A stretch of 64,000 bases of DNA, from assembly GCA_934572535.1 (NCBI GenBank), contig CAKTLJ010000005.1, positions 32,020 to 96,019 on the forward strand, read 5' to 3'. This DNA comes from an uncultured Eubacteriales bacterium (GTDB lineage: Bacteria > Bacillota > Clostridia > Oscillospirales > Oscillospiraceae). Under the pieces are notes generated by a model. The model saw only the letters and a program-made list of their open reading frames with translations. It searched no databases and was not told the origin of the DNA. The number at the start of each line of letters is the position of its first letter. The first letter of the stretch is position 1. Shown one piece after another: positions 44,539 through 52,927 of this stretch. The position numbers and the translations under genes are program-made.

Positions 44539-44567
44539 AGTATAACAAAGGAACCGGCCAAGCGCAA
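44539..44567 (-). promoter_or_regulatory. Promoter of the MerR regulator gene
   Basis: Minus strand TTGCGC (44567-44562), 17-nt spacer with TG before the -10, TATACT (44544-44539). The transcription start would fall at about 44533, next to the operator dyad. Confidence 0.65.
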
Positions 44568-44630
44568 GAGAAACCTTTCCCGCTTGTTCGTAGAACCGAT
44601 TCGATTTATTTTGTTATGAGGTGAACCATC

Positions 44631-45977
44631 TTGTCTATCGCGAAAACCCCTTCCAAACCCCTGAACCAACCCGAAGCCCCCAAAGCCGGAAGCTGGCGGA
44701 CCTTTTTCCACTATGTGATCCCGTCGGTCTCGGCCATGGTCCTCTTCTCCTCCTATACCATCGTGGACGGCATCTTCGTCTCCCGGGGCGTAGGGGAACT
44801 GGCGCTGGCCTCGGTGAACATCGCCCTACCCTTCATCAACATCCTCTCGGGCATTGCCATCCTGCTGTCCATGGGGACCTCCACCCTCTGCGCCTTTGCC
44901 ATGGGTGAGGGGGACCACGAAAAGGCAGAGCGCATCTTCACCCAGACGGTGGCCGTCATCCTGGCGGTGTCGGTGGTCATCACCGTGGCGGTCTCCCTCT
45001 TCGCCAAGCCCCTGGGATATCTGCTCGGCGCCGGTCCCCAGACCATCGACCGCACCAGCCAGTATCTCCACATCGTCTGCCTCTTCTCCGTGTGCTTCAT
45101 CCTGTCCTACTGTCTGGAGGTCATGGTGAAGGTGGACGGCCGCCCCCAGCTGGCGGTCATGGGCGTGGGCACCAGCTTCCTCCTGAACGTGGGCCTGGAC
45201 TATCTCTTTATCTTCCACTTCCACTGGGGGGTCTTCGGCGCGGCCCTGGCCACCGGTCTGGCCCAGCTGGGCAGTATGCTCTTCTTCCTGTCCTACTTCC
45301 TCTCCGGCAAGTCCAATCTGAAGTTCCGGCCGTTCAAGCTCCATCTCGGCGCCTTCCGCCGCATCCTCCCGCTGGGGATCGCCGACTGCTCCATTGAGCT
45401 GATGCTGGGTTTCCTGACCCTGCTGTACAACCACGTGATCCTCTCTCTGCTGGGCGAGGAGAGCCTGACCATCTACGCCGTCATCGCCTACATCAGCCTT
45501 TTGATCTCCATGGTCATGCAGGGCGTGGCCCAGGGCATGATGCCCCTGGTGAGTCTGGCCGTGGGCCAGAACGACCGGAGCAGCATCCGCCGCTACCTGT
45601 CTCAATGTCTCATCACCGTCCTGGCGGTGGGCGTGGTGGTGGAGCTTCTCTGCCAGCTCACCCCCGGCCTGCTGGTGAACCTGCTGCTGGATGACAGCAG
45701 CACCCTCTTCCGGGAGACCGTCTCCGCCCTGCGGCAGTACGGCCTGTCCTACCTCCCCGCGGGCATCTCCATCGCCCTGGCCGGCTACTTCGCCGCCCTC
45801 GGAAAGTCCGTCTCCTCGGCCACGCTCTCCCTGGCCCGCGGGTTCGTCCTCCTGCCCGGCGCCCTCCTGGTGATCTTCGTGTTCTTCCAGGGCACCGGCA
45901 TCTGGATGGCCGCCCTCGCCGGCGAGCTCATCACCCTGCCGCTCGGCCTCCTTCTCCTGCGGCGTGTTACCCCTTAA
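44631..45977 (+). CDS. MATE-family efflux transporter
   Basis: 448 residues, twelve helices in two MatE repeats (first from FFHYVIPSVSAMVLFSSYTIVDGIFVSRGVG; second from about residue 235). TTG start with TGAGGTGA 7 nt upstream. Exports drugs or metabolites in exchange for Na+ or H+. Divergent MerR/GyrI regulator and 19-bp spacer promoter indicate induction by its substrate. Confidence 0.93.
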   Translation: MSIAKTPSKPLNQPEAPKAGSWRTFFHYVIPSVSAMVLFSSYTIVDGIFVSRGVGELALASVNIALPFINILSGIAILLSMGTSTLCAFAMGEGDHEKAERIFTQTVAVILAVSVVITVAVSLFAKPLGYLLGAGPQTIDRTSQYLHIVCLFSVCFILSYCLEVMVKVDGRPQLAVMGVGTSFLLNVGLDYLFIFHFHWGVFGAALATGLAQLGSMLFFLSYFLSGKSNLKFRPFKLHLGAFRRILPLGIADCSIELMLGFLTLLYNHVILSLLGEESLTIYAVIAYISLLISMVMQGVAQGMMPLVSLAVGQNDRSSIRRYLSQCLITVLAVGVVVELLCQLTPGLLVNLLLDDSSTLFRETVSALRQYGLSYLPAGISIALAGYFAALGKSVSSATLSLARGFVLLPGALLVIFVFFQGTGIWMAALAGELITLPLGLLLLRRVTP

Positions 45978-46000
45978 CTGCTTCTCTCTCTTTTATAAAC

Positions 46001-46040
46001 AGCCCGCCCGAAGGGATCTTCTCCCTTCGGGCGGGCTGCT
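46001..46040 (+). terminator. Bidirectional terminator
   Basis: The 16-bp perfect stem AGCCCGCCCGAAGGGA / TCCCTTCGGGCGGGCT with a 5-nt loop lies between the convergent MATE and Na/Pi transporter genes. A short T run lies on each side. Confidence 0.82.
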
Positions 46041-46065
46041 GTTTCTGTGATAGATAGAGCTCCGA

Positions 46066-47814
46066 TCACTCCACCAGGGCGTACTTCCGCGCATAGGCGT
46101 CATAGGTCTTCAAAAAGCCGGGGCTTCCGGCCCGCACGTTGTCCAGGTAGTCGTGAACGTCCAAGCTGTCGTGGGCCATTTCGATGATACACCCGGCGAT
46201 GTTGGAGCAGTGGTCGGCCACCCGCTCCAGGCTGGTCAGCAGGTCGGACCAGACAAAGCCCAGCTCGATGGTACACTCGCCCTTCTGCAAGCGCAGGATG
46301 TGGCGGGTACGCAGCTGTTCCTTCAAGGTGTCCACCACCTCCTCCAGGGGTTCCACCGTGGAGGCCAGGCCCACGTCGTTTTTCAGGAAGGATTCCAGCG
46401 CCAGGTCCATGATCTCCCCCACCGCCGAGATCAAAACGTCCAGTTCCTTTTTGGCGTGCTCGGAGAATTGCAGGCCCTTGTGCTCCATTTCCTCGGCGGA
46501 TTCCAGCACGTTGATCGCATGGTCGGAGATGCGCTCGAAGTCGCTGATGAGGTGGAGCATCTTGGCGGTCTGCCGGCTGTCGCTGTAGCTCAGGTCCATG
46601 CCGCTCAGCTTCACCAGATAGGTCCCCAGCATATCCTCATACTGATCCACGTCGTCCTCGGTCTCCCGGATGGCCTGGGCAGTCTTGGCGTCATAGTGCT
46701 TCAAGGCGCCGCAGGCCGTCTTCATGGCGTCCATGGAAATGCGGGCCATGGAGCCGGTGACCTCCATGCAGCGGGAGATAGCCACGGCGGGGGTGGCCAT
46801 GAGACGCTCGTCCAGGATCTGGATCGGCTCGGGGGTCTTGGCGTCGGGGATGATCTTGCAGGCCAGCTTTTCCAGAACGTCGGTGAAGGGGAAGAGGAGG
46901 GCGGTACACAGCAGGTTGAAGGCCGTGTGGACGATGGCGATGCCCAGCTGGTCAATGGGCAGGGCCACAAAGGCAAAGCGGAAAACCAGGTTGAGAGAAT
47001 AGAACACGATGAGCCAAACCACGGTGCCAATGATGTTGAACAGCAGGTGGACCACGGCGGTGCGGCGGGCGTTCTTGTTGGTCCCCACGGAGGAGAGCAG
47101 GGCCGTCACCGTGGTGCCGATGTTCTGGCCCATGATGATGGGGATGGCCGCGCCGAAGGTCACCTGCCCGGTGGCGGACAGGGCCTGCAAAATACCCACC
47201 GAAGCAGAGGAGCTCTGGATGATCCCCGTGAGGACCGCCCCGGCGACGACCCCCAGAATGGGGTTGGTGAACATCACCAGGATGTTTTGGAACGCCGGAA
47301 CGTCCTTCAGCCCGGACACCGCGCCGCTCATGGTGTCCATGCCGAACATCAGAACGGCAAAGCCCAGCAGGATCATGCCGACGTCCTTCTTCCGCTCGCT
47401 CTTGCCCGTCATGGTCAGAACGATGCCGATGAGGGCCAGCAGCGGGGTAAAGGAGGTGGGCTTGAGCAGCTGCACGAAAAAATTGCCGCTCTCCAGGCCG
47501 GTGAGACTCAGGATCCAGGCGGTCACCGTGGTGCCCACGTTGGCCCCCATGATCACGTGGATGGCCTGCTTCAACGACAGCAATCCAGAGTTGACAAAGC
47601 CAACCACCATAACTGTGGTAGCAGAGGAACTCTGGATGATCGCCGTCACACCCATGCCGGTCAGAAAGCCCATCAGCTTCCGGGTGGTCAGCTTGCTCAG
47701 GAGTATTTTCAGGCTGCTTCCAGCCGCTTTTTCCAGGTAGGAGCCCATCAGGTTCATCCCGAACAGGAAGAGACTGAGTCCCCCGACCATGGTCAACACG
47801 TCAAATAGATCCAT
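46066..47814 (-). CDS. nptA: Na/Pi cotransporter with PhoU-like C-terminal domain
   Basis: 582 residues. Two inverted Na/Pi-cotransporter repeats, each with the QSSSA motif (TAIIQSSSATTVMVVGFVNSG and GIIQSSSASVGILQALS), about nine helices to residue about 310, then a PhoU-like helical domain (about 345-560). Moves phosphate with Na+; the PhoU part probably tunes it to phosphate status. It has its own PhoP-type box, placed at the very end of phoU. Confidence 0.93.
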   Translation of the reverse strand: MDLFDVLTMVGGLSLFLFGMNLMGSYLEKAAGSSLKILLSKLTTRKLMGFLTGMGVTAIIQSSSATTVMVVGFVNSGLLSLKQAIHVIMGANVGTTVTAWILSLTGLESGNFFVQLLKPTSFTPLLALIGIVLTMTGKSERKKDVGMILLGFAVLMFGMDTMSGAVSGLKDVPAFQNILVMFTNPILGVVAGAVLTGIIQSSSASVGILQALSATGQVTFGAAIPIIMGQNIGTTVTALLSSVGTNKNARRTAVVHLLFNIIGTVVWLIVFYSLNLVFRFAFVALPIDQLGIAIVHTAFNLLCTALLFPFTDVLEKLACKIIPDAKTPEPIQILDERLMATPAVAISRCMEVTGSMARISMDAMKTACGALKHYDAKTAQAIRETEDDVDQYEDMLGTYLVKLSGMDLSYSDSRQTAKMLHLISDFERISDHAINVLESAEEMEHKGLQFSEHAKKELDVLISAVGEIMDLALESFLKNDVGLASTVEPLEEVVDTLKEQLRTRHILRLQKGECTIELGFVWSDLLTSLERVADHCSNIAGCIIEMAHDSLDVHDYLDNVRAGSPGFLKTYDAYARKYALVE

Positions 47815-47855
47815 ACATTTAACCCTCTCTTGTATATTACCTTTCTCTGATACTC

Positions 47856-47910
47856 AGTGTATCCAGCGCAAGTAAAATCAACAAGCAGGAACAGGTTAAA
47901 TGTATGTTAA
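47856..47910 (-). promoter_or_regulatory. PhoP box and -10 of the Na/Pi transporter gene
   Basis: Minus strand TTAACA-N5-TTAACC-N5-CTGCTT-N5-TTTTAC (hexamers every 11 bp, 47910-47872), then exactly 10 nt and TACACT (47861-47856). Same layout as at pstS and phoP. No good -35, as expected of a PhoP-activated promoter. Confidence 0.82.
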
Positions 47911-48605
47911 CTTTCCTCGGTTCTTTCCCCCTCCGCCACATAAGGGGCGCCATTTTTGGAGCGCTCACCGGTGATGGCGTATTCCACCCACTCGGCCAGG
48001 TTGGTGGCGTGGTCGCCGATGCGCTCCAAATACTTGGCCACCATGAGGATATCCAGGCATTCCTCGCCTCGGCTGCTGTCCTGGGCGATCATGTCGATGA
48101 GGTCCTTCTTGATCCGGTGGAACCAGCCGTCCACCACGTCGTCATAGGCGATGACCGACCGGGCCAGTTCCAGGTCCAGCCGGACGAAGGCCTCCACGCT
48201 CTCCCGCACCATGCGGATGGTCTCGTCGGCCATCTGGGTCAGGCGGGTCTTGCCCTCGTCCTCATAGGTGCGGAGGAAGGAGGCCAGCTCGGCGATGTCC
48301 GCGGCCTGGTCGCCGATGCGCTCCAGGTCAGTGATCATCTTCAGGGCGGCGGTGATCCGGCGCAGCTCCCGGGCCACCGGCTGCTGGTGGAGGAGGAGCT
48401 TGGTGCAGATGTCCTCGATCTCCCGCTCCATCTCGTCGATCTCTCCGTCCACGGCGAAGACGTGCTCTTCCAGCTTCCGGGCAGCCGCCTCGTCGCCGCT
48501 GAGGGTCCGAACGGAGACGCCGATGGCGTCCTGGCAGAGGCCGCCCATCTCCGCCATCAGGCTGTACATTTGCTTCAACTGTCTGTGATAGCGCTCCCGC
48601 ATCAT
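47907..48605 (-). CDS. phoU: Phosphate-system regulator PhoU
   Basis: 232 residues with the double PhoU three-helix repeats: [16 protein letters not shown] and [20 protein letters not shown], each carrying the E/DxxxD metal motif. Links PstSCAB transport to the PhoR kinase. ATG 48605 overlaps the pstB stop as ATGA; a second ATG lies 3 nt further on. Last gene of pstS-C-A-B-phoU. Confidence 0.95.
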   Translation of the reverse strand: MMRERYHRQLKQMYSLMAEMGGLCQDAIGVSVRTLSGDEAAARKLEEHVFAVDGEIDEMEREIEDICTKLLLHQQPVARELRRITAALKMITDLERIGDQAADIAELASFLRTYEDEGKTRLTQMADETIRMVRESVEAFVRLDLELARSVIAYDDVVDGWFHRIKKDLIDMIAQDSSRGEECLDILMVAKYLERIGDHATNLAEWVEYAITGERSKNGAPYVAEGERTEES

Positions 48606-49387
48606 CCAAACCTCCCTGTGATGTACTCCTCGGTCCGCTTGTCCCGGGGCATGGAAAAAATCTGATCGGTGGGGCCGAACTCCACCATCTCCCCCAGAAG
48701 GAAGAAGGCCGTCTTGTCCGACACCCGAAGGGCCTGCTGCATGTTGTGGGTCACCATGACCACCGTGTAGTTCTTTTTCAGCTCCACAGCCAGGTCCTCG
48801 ATCTTGGCCGTGGAGATGGGGTCCAGGGCCGAGGTGGACTCGTCCATCAGCAGGACTTCCGGCTGGTTGGCCAGGGCACGGGCGATGCACAGGCGCTGCT
48901 GCTGGCCGCCGGAGAGGCCCAGCGCGCTGGTCTTGAGGCGGTCCTTCACCTCGTCCCAGATGGCGGCGTCCCGCAGGGAGCGCTCCACGATCTCGTCCAG
49001 TCGGCCCTTGCTCCGCACACCGTAGGTCCGTGGCCCGTAGGCCACGTTGTCGTAGATGCTCATGGGGAAGGGATTGGCCTTCTGGAAGACCATGCCCACC
49101 TGCTTCCGCAGCCAGGTGGGGTCCAGGTCCTTGTCGAAGATGTTCTGCCCCTGAAAACAGACCTCTCCTTCGATGTTCACGCCCTGGACCAGGTCGTTCA
49201 TGCGGTTGAGGGTCTTCAAAAAGGTGGACTTCCCGCAGCCGGAGGGGCCGATGAGCGCGGTGATCTCGTGGGCGGGAAGGGCCAGGTTAATATCCTTCAA
49301 GGCGTGATGGCCCCGGTCTCCGGCGCTCTTTTTTCCCGTCGGGCCGTACCACAGGTTCAAATCCTGCGTCGTGATGATATCCTCCAT
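48602..49387 (-). CDS. pstB: Phosphate ABC transporter ATP-binding protein
   Basis: 261 residues. Walker [13 protein letters not shown] signature LSGGQQQRL, Walker [14 protein letters not shown]-loop [10 protein letters not shown]. The typical PstB N-terminus ([12 protein letters not shown]) is present. 3 bp after pstA, overlapping phoU. Confidence 0.98.
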   Translation of the reverse strand: MEDIITTQDLNLWYGPTGKKSAGDRGHHALKDINLALPAHEITALIGPSGCGKSTFLKTLNRMNDLVQGVNIEGEVCFQGQNIFDKDLDPTWLRKQVGMVFQKANPFPMSIYDNVAYGPRTYGVRSKGRLDEIVERSLRDAAIWDEVKDRLKTSALGLSGGQQQRLCIARALANQPEVLLMDESTSALDPISTAKIEDLAVELKKNYTVVMVTHNMQQALRVSDKTAFFLLGEMVEFGPTDQIFSMPRDKRTEEYITGRFG

Positions 49388-49390
49388 AGG

Positions 49391-50245
49391 TCATCCTCTC
49401 TTTCGTTTCAGTTTCTTGCCGACCAGGTTGGCGGCGGCGTTGATGCCCAGGACCAGCACCAGCAGGATGGCGGCGATGGCAAAGGCCACGCCGGTCTCTC
49501 CCCGCTCGTTGGCGTAGACGTAGAGGGCAACGGTCAGTGTAGCGGAGGAGGACTGAAGGGACTGGGCGAAGCTGTTGAGCACCAGGCCAAAGCCCGCCGT
49601 GAAGAGCAGGGCCGCCGACTCCCCCACAATGCGTCCTACCGCCAGGATGCAGCCGGTGACGATGCCGTCCACGGCATTGGGCAGGACCACGGTGCGCACC
49701 ACCCGCCACTTCCGGGCGCCCAGGGCCAGCCCCCCCTCCCGGTAGGACTGCGGCACGGTCTTGAGGCTCTCCTGGGTGGTCCGCAGGATGGTGGGCAGGA
49801 TCATCAGCACCAGGGTCAGGCCACCGGCCAGGATGCCCTGCTGGAGGCCCATGATCTGGAGGAAGAAGAGCATACCCACCAGACCGAAGAGGATGGAGGG
49901 CAGGCCGGACAGGGTCTCGGCGGCATACTCGATGATGGCCACCATTCTCCGGCTGGAGGTGTATTCCGTCAGGTAGATGGCCGCGCCGACGCCCAGGGGC
50001 AATACCACGGCCAGCGCTACCAGAATGATATAGAGCGTATTGAGAAGATTGGGCAGGATGCCGATGGTATCCTTGATGTAGCTGCTCTGGGTGGAGAGAA
50101 GGTCCCAGCTGATGTGGGGAATGCCCCGGTAGAAGATATAGCCGATGAGGAAGAGCAGCATGGCGCAGGTCGCTCCGGCGCACAGGTAGAGAAGGACCTT
50201 CATGGTCGTGTTATAGGCTCTGCGGGATGCAGACAATCCGTTCAT
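49391..50245 (-). CDS. pstA: Phosphate ABC transporter permease PstA
   Basis: 284 residues, six helices. Start at MNGLSASRRAY (ATG 50245, AGGAGAGGTAAC upstream), 1 nt after pstC; the frame is open upstream but lies in pstC. The permease EAA-type loop SLKTVPQSYREGGLALGARKWRVV is clear. Confidence 0.96.
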   Translation of the reverse strand: MNGLSASRRAYNTTMKVLLYLCAGATCAMLLFLIGYIFYRGIPHISWDLLSTQSSYIKDTIGILPNLLNTLYIILVALAVVLPLGVGAAIYLTEYTSSRRMVAIIEYAAETLSGLPSILFGLVGMLFFLQIMGLQQGILAGGLTLVLMILPTILRTTQESLKTVPQSYREGGLALGARKWRVVRTVVLPNAVDGIVTGCILAVGRIVGESAALLFTAGFGLVLNSFAQSLQSSSATLTVALYVYANERGETGVAFAIAAILLVLVLGINAAANLVGKKLKRKRG

Positions 50246-50246
50246 G

Positions 50247-51194
50247 TTACCTCTCCTTTCTTCCCTTGATGAGGACGTTGAGCAGGACATTGATGAGCAG
50301 GATGAAGAGGAAGAGGACCAGGCCCACGGAGAACAGAGACTGCCGCCAAAGGCTCCCGTAGGAGGCGTAGGACATCTCCGAGGCGATGGCCGTGGTCAGA
50401 AAGCGCACCGGCTGGAAGAGTCCGGGCAGGTTGGGCACGTTGCCGGAGACCATGATGATGGCCATGGCCTCTCCGATGGCCCGCCCCACCCCAAGGACCA
50501 CCGCGGTGGCCACACCGCTGCGGGCCGCCGGGAAGGAGACCCGGAAGGCGGTCTCCAGCTTGGTGGCCCCAAGGGCCAGGGATGCCTGCTCATACTCCGC
50601 GGGGACCGCCCGCAGGGCGGTCTCCGCCACCTGGACGACCGAAGGCAGGATCATCACCGACAGCACCAGGATGGCCGCCAGCAGCGTGGCCCCGGAGGCC
50701 AGATGGAACCCCCGCTGGATGGCGGGGACCAGGACGATCATGCCCACCAGGCCGTAGACCACCGAGGGGATCCCGGCCAGCAGCTCCACTGCCGTGTGGA
50801 TCACTGCCGCCAGTCTGGGCGGCGCTGCCTTGGCCAGAAAAATGGCGGTCATCAGCCCCAGGGGGACCCCCAGCACCACCGCCCCGGCGGTGCCGCAGAC
50901 GGAGGTGAGGAGGAAGGGCAGGATGCCGTACTGGCCGGTGCCGGGGGACCAGGTCTTCCCAAGCAGGAAGTTTGTCACGCCGATCTCCCGAATGGCGGGC
51001 AGACCGGAGAGCAGCAGGTAGATGCTGATGAAGAGCACGAAGACCACCGCCACGATCCCGCACAGCAGGAAGAGAAGGCTCATGGCTCGCTCCAGGGCGT
51101 TGCGGCCCAAGGGGCTTGGATGGTTTGCAGCCGCCACCTTCGTGTTCGCGGCTGCACGGCCCCGTTTCCGGGGCAGAGGAGCCAGTTCCGTCAT
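50247..51194 (-). CDS. pstC: Phosphate ABC transporter permease PstC
   Basis: 315 residues. Basic N-terminal tail (about 40 residues), six helices, cytoplasmic loop ALRAVPAEYEQASLALGATKLETA. PstC proteins usually have the longer extracytoplasmic segment seen here (NFLLGKTWSPGTGQYGILP). 19 bp after pstS. Confidence 0.96.
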   Translation of the reverse strand: MTELAPLPRKRGRAAANTKVAAANHPSPLGRNALERAMSLLFLLCGIVAVVFVLFISIYLLLSGLPAIREIGVTNFLLGKTWSPGTGQYGILPFLLTSVCGTAGAVVLGVPLGLMTAIFLAKAAPPRLAAVIHTAVELLAGIPSVVYGLVGMIVLVPAIQRGFHLASGATLLAAILVLSVMILPSVVQVAETALRAVPAEYEQASLALGATKLETAFRVSFPAARSGVATAVVLGVGRAIGEAMAIIMVSGNVPNLPGLFQPVRFLTTAIASEMSYASYGSLWRQSLFSVGLVLFLFILLINVLLNVLIKGRKER

Positions 51195-51213
51195 AGCGAT
51201 CCCTCAGTCCGGT

Positions 51214-52086
51214 TCACGCAACGGGGACAGCCCCGGCGGTGCGGATCAGGTCGTTGGCCGCAGGGGAGGTGGCGAAGTCGAAGAAGGCCTGGGCCGCTTC
51301 ACTCAGCTTCTTGCCGTTCTTGGTGACCAGCACGAAGTCTCTCTGGATGGCGTAGCTGCCGTCCAGGACGGTCGCCTCGGTGCAGGCCACGCCGCCCACG
51401 GTGACCAGCTTGATGCCATCCTGGCCCTCGGCGGAGGACAGGGAGGCGTAGCCGATGGCGTTGGGGTTGCTCTTGACGGCCTCGATGACCGCGCCGGTGG
51501 AGGTCAGCTCCTGGCTCAGCACGCAGGCGTCCTCGGTCTTGGTGATGGACTCAAAGCCGTCCCGGGTGCCGGAACCGGCCTCACGGCCGATGGTGGCGAT
51601 GGCACCGGCCTCACCACCCAGCTCGGACCAGTCGGTGACCTTGCCGCTGAAGATGGAAGCGATCTGCTCCAGGGAGAGGTCGTCCACGGGGCAGTCCGCG
51701 TTGACGATGACGGCGATGCCGTCCAGGGCCACCACGGTGGCGGTCAGGCCGTTGGCCTCCTCTTCCGGCTTCAGATCGCGGGAGGACAGGCCGATGTCAC
51801 AGCTGCCGTTGCTGACGGCCTCGATGCCGGTGCCGGAGCCGGTGGGGTCATAGGTCACGGTGACGCCGCTGTTTTCGGCCATGAACTGCTCAGACAGCAC
51901 GCCGATGACCTTCTCCATGGAGGTGGAGCCGTTGGTGGAGACCGATCCGGAGAGCGCAGCGGTCTCGCCGCCGTTCTCTCCGGCGTCGGTGGAAGGCTGG
52001 GAGCCGCTGCCGCAGCCGGCCAGGGACAGGGTCAGGATCGCGGAGGCCGTCAGGACGCTCAACGCTTTTTTCAGGTTGGATTTCAT
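51214..52086 (-). CDS. pstS: Phosphate-binding lipoprotein PstS
   Basis: 290 residues. Signal peptide with lipobox LSLAGC; the binding protein has SVSTNGSTSMEKVI near the N-terminus and GREAGSGTRDGFES, the conserved phosphate-binding loops. ATG 52086 chosen for GAGGGAAT upstream; another in-frame ATG lies 21 nt earlier. Captures phosphate for PstCAB. Preceded by a PhoP box. Confidence 0.96.
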   Translation of the reverse strand: MKSNLKKALSVLTASAILTLSLAGCGSGSQPSTDAGENGGETAALSGSVSTNGSTSMEKVIGVLSEQFMAENSGVTVTYDPTGSGTGIEAVSNGSCDIGLSSRDLKPEEEANGLTATVVALDGIAVIVNADCPVDDLSLEQIASIFSGKVTDWSELGGEAGAIATIGREAGSGTRDGFESITKTEDACVLSQELTSTGAVIEAVKSNPNAIGYASLSSAEGQDGIKLVTVGGVACTEATVLDGSYAIQRDFVLVTKNGKKLSEAAQAFFDFATSPAANDLIRTAGAVPVA

Positions 52087-52140
52087 GTTGATTCCCTCGT
52101 TTCTTTTCATTTTTGGGGTTTGCTTTTTGATTACAAGGTC

Positions 52141-52195
52141 AGTGTACTCGCCCAAGGTTAAAGGAAAAACCAAAGGAATATAAAGTTTCTGTAAA
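52141..52195 (-). promoter_or_regulatory. PhoP box and -10 of pstS
   Basis: Minus strand TTTACA-N5-TTTATA-N5-TTGGTT-N5-TTTAAC (52195-52157), 10 nt, TACACT (52146-52141). Four hexamers with an 11-bp period upstream of a -10 lacking a -35 is the Gram-positive PhoP-activated pattern. Confidence 0.85.
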
Positions 52196-52207
52196 AACGA
52201 AGGGTTG

Positions 52208-52253
52208 AAAAAAGCAGCGGCCCGAGGCGTTCGAAATGCCTCGGGCCGCTGCC
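52208..52253 (-). terminator. Terminator of the phoPR-HD operon
   Basis: Minus strand stem GCAGCGGCCCGAGGC / GCCTCGGGCCGCTGC around a 10-nt loop, then TTTTTT. It insulates phoPR-HD from the pstS promoter. Confidence 0.92.
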
Positions 52254-52267
52254 CTTTGTCTGTGGGA

Positions 52268-52927
52268 TCAAATCAGCTGCTGCTCGTTGATGATGAGCTT
52301 GAATTGCAGGCCCAGGGTCTCCGCCGCCTTGCGGCAGAGGGTCATGCGGCCCAGGAAGATCTCAAAGTAGTCCATGACAGAGCCGTAACGGGTGTCGATG
52401 TGCAGCTTCAGCTTGATGAGGGTCTTGCTCTCGTTGATCTTGAGCTCGGCCTTGGTGACCGAGTAGTTCACCCGGTCGTGGATGTCAAAGTTGGCCGTGT
52501 CCCGGTTGCGCACCCGGCTGCGGCGCACGTCGGACTTATCCGCCAGGATCAGCGCGGCGGCCAGCGTGCTCACCGGCTTGCCGGTCCCCTCGTCGTGGTT
52601 GCCGATGGCGGTGACGATCTCGGCGATGTCCGCCGCGTCCATACCCATCCGGTCCAGGATACGGAAGGCCATCACCGCGCCGCTCTGGGAGTGGTCGATG
52701 CGGTTGACCAGGTTGCCGATGTCGTGCAGATACCCGGCGATCTGGGCCAGCTCCACCTCTCGGGAGGAGTAGCCCAGGGTCTCCAGAATGTACTTGCTGT
52801 TGGCGGCCACCAGCCCCACGTGGGCAAAGCTGTGCTCGGTGAAGCCCAGCGCGATGAGGGACTCGTCGGCCTTTTGAATATAGGTTCGGATCTGTGCGTC
52901 TCGCTTAATGTCATTGAATGTGATCAA
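52268..52927 (-). CDS. HD-domain phosphohydrolase-like protein
   Basis: 219 residues. HD metal-binding pattern: HSFAHVGLVAAN, YLHDIGNLVNRIDHSQSG and an ILADKSD late aspartate, so a metal-dependent phosphohydrolase or nucleotidase is likely. TTG start at 52927, supported by AAGGAG 9 nt upstream; it overlaps the end of phoR by 17 nt. Its place in the phosphate operon suggests a role in nucleotide or phosphate-ester turnover (inference). The C-terminal 80 residues are not recognised. Confidence 0.8.
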   Translation of the reverse strand: MITFNDIKRDAQIRTYIQKADESLIALGFTEHSFAHVGLVAANSKYILETLGYSSREVELAQIAGYLHDIGNLVNRIDHSQSGAVMAFRILDRMGMDAADIAEIVTAIGNHDEGTGKPVSTLAAALILADKSDVRRSRVRNRDTANFDIHDRVNYSVTKAELKINESKTLIKLKLHIDTRYGSVMDYFEIFLGRMTLCRKAAETLGLQFKLIINEQQLI

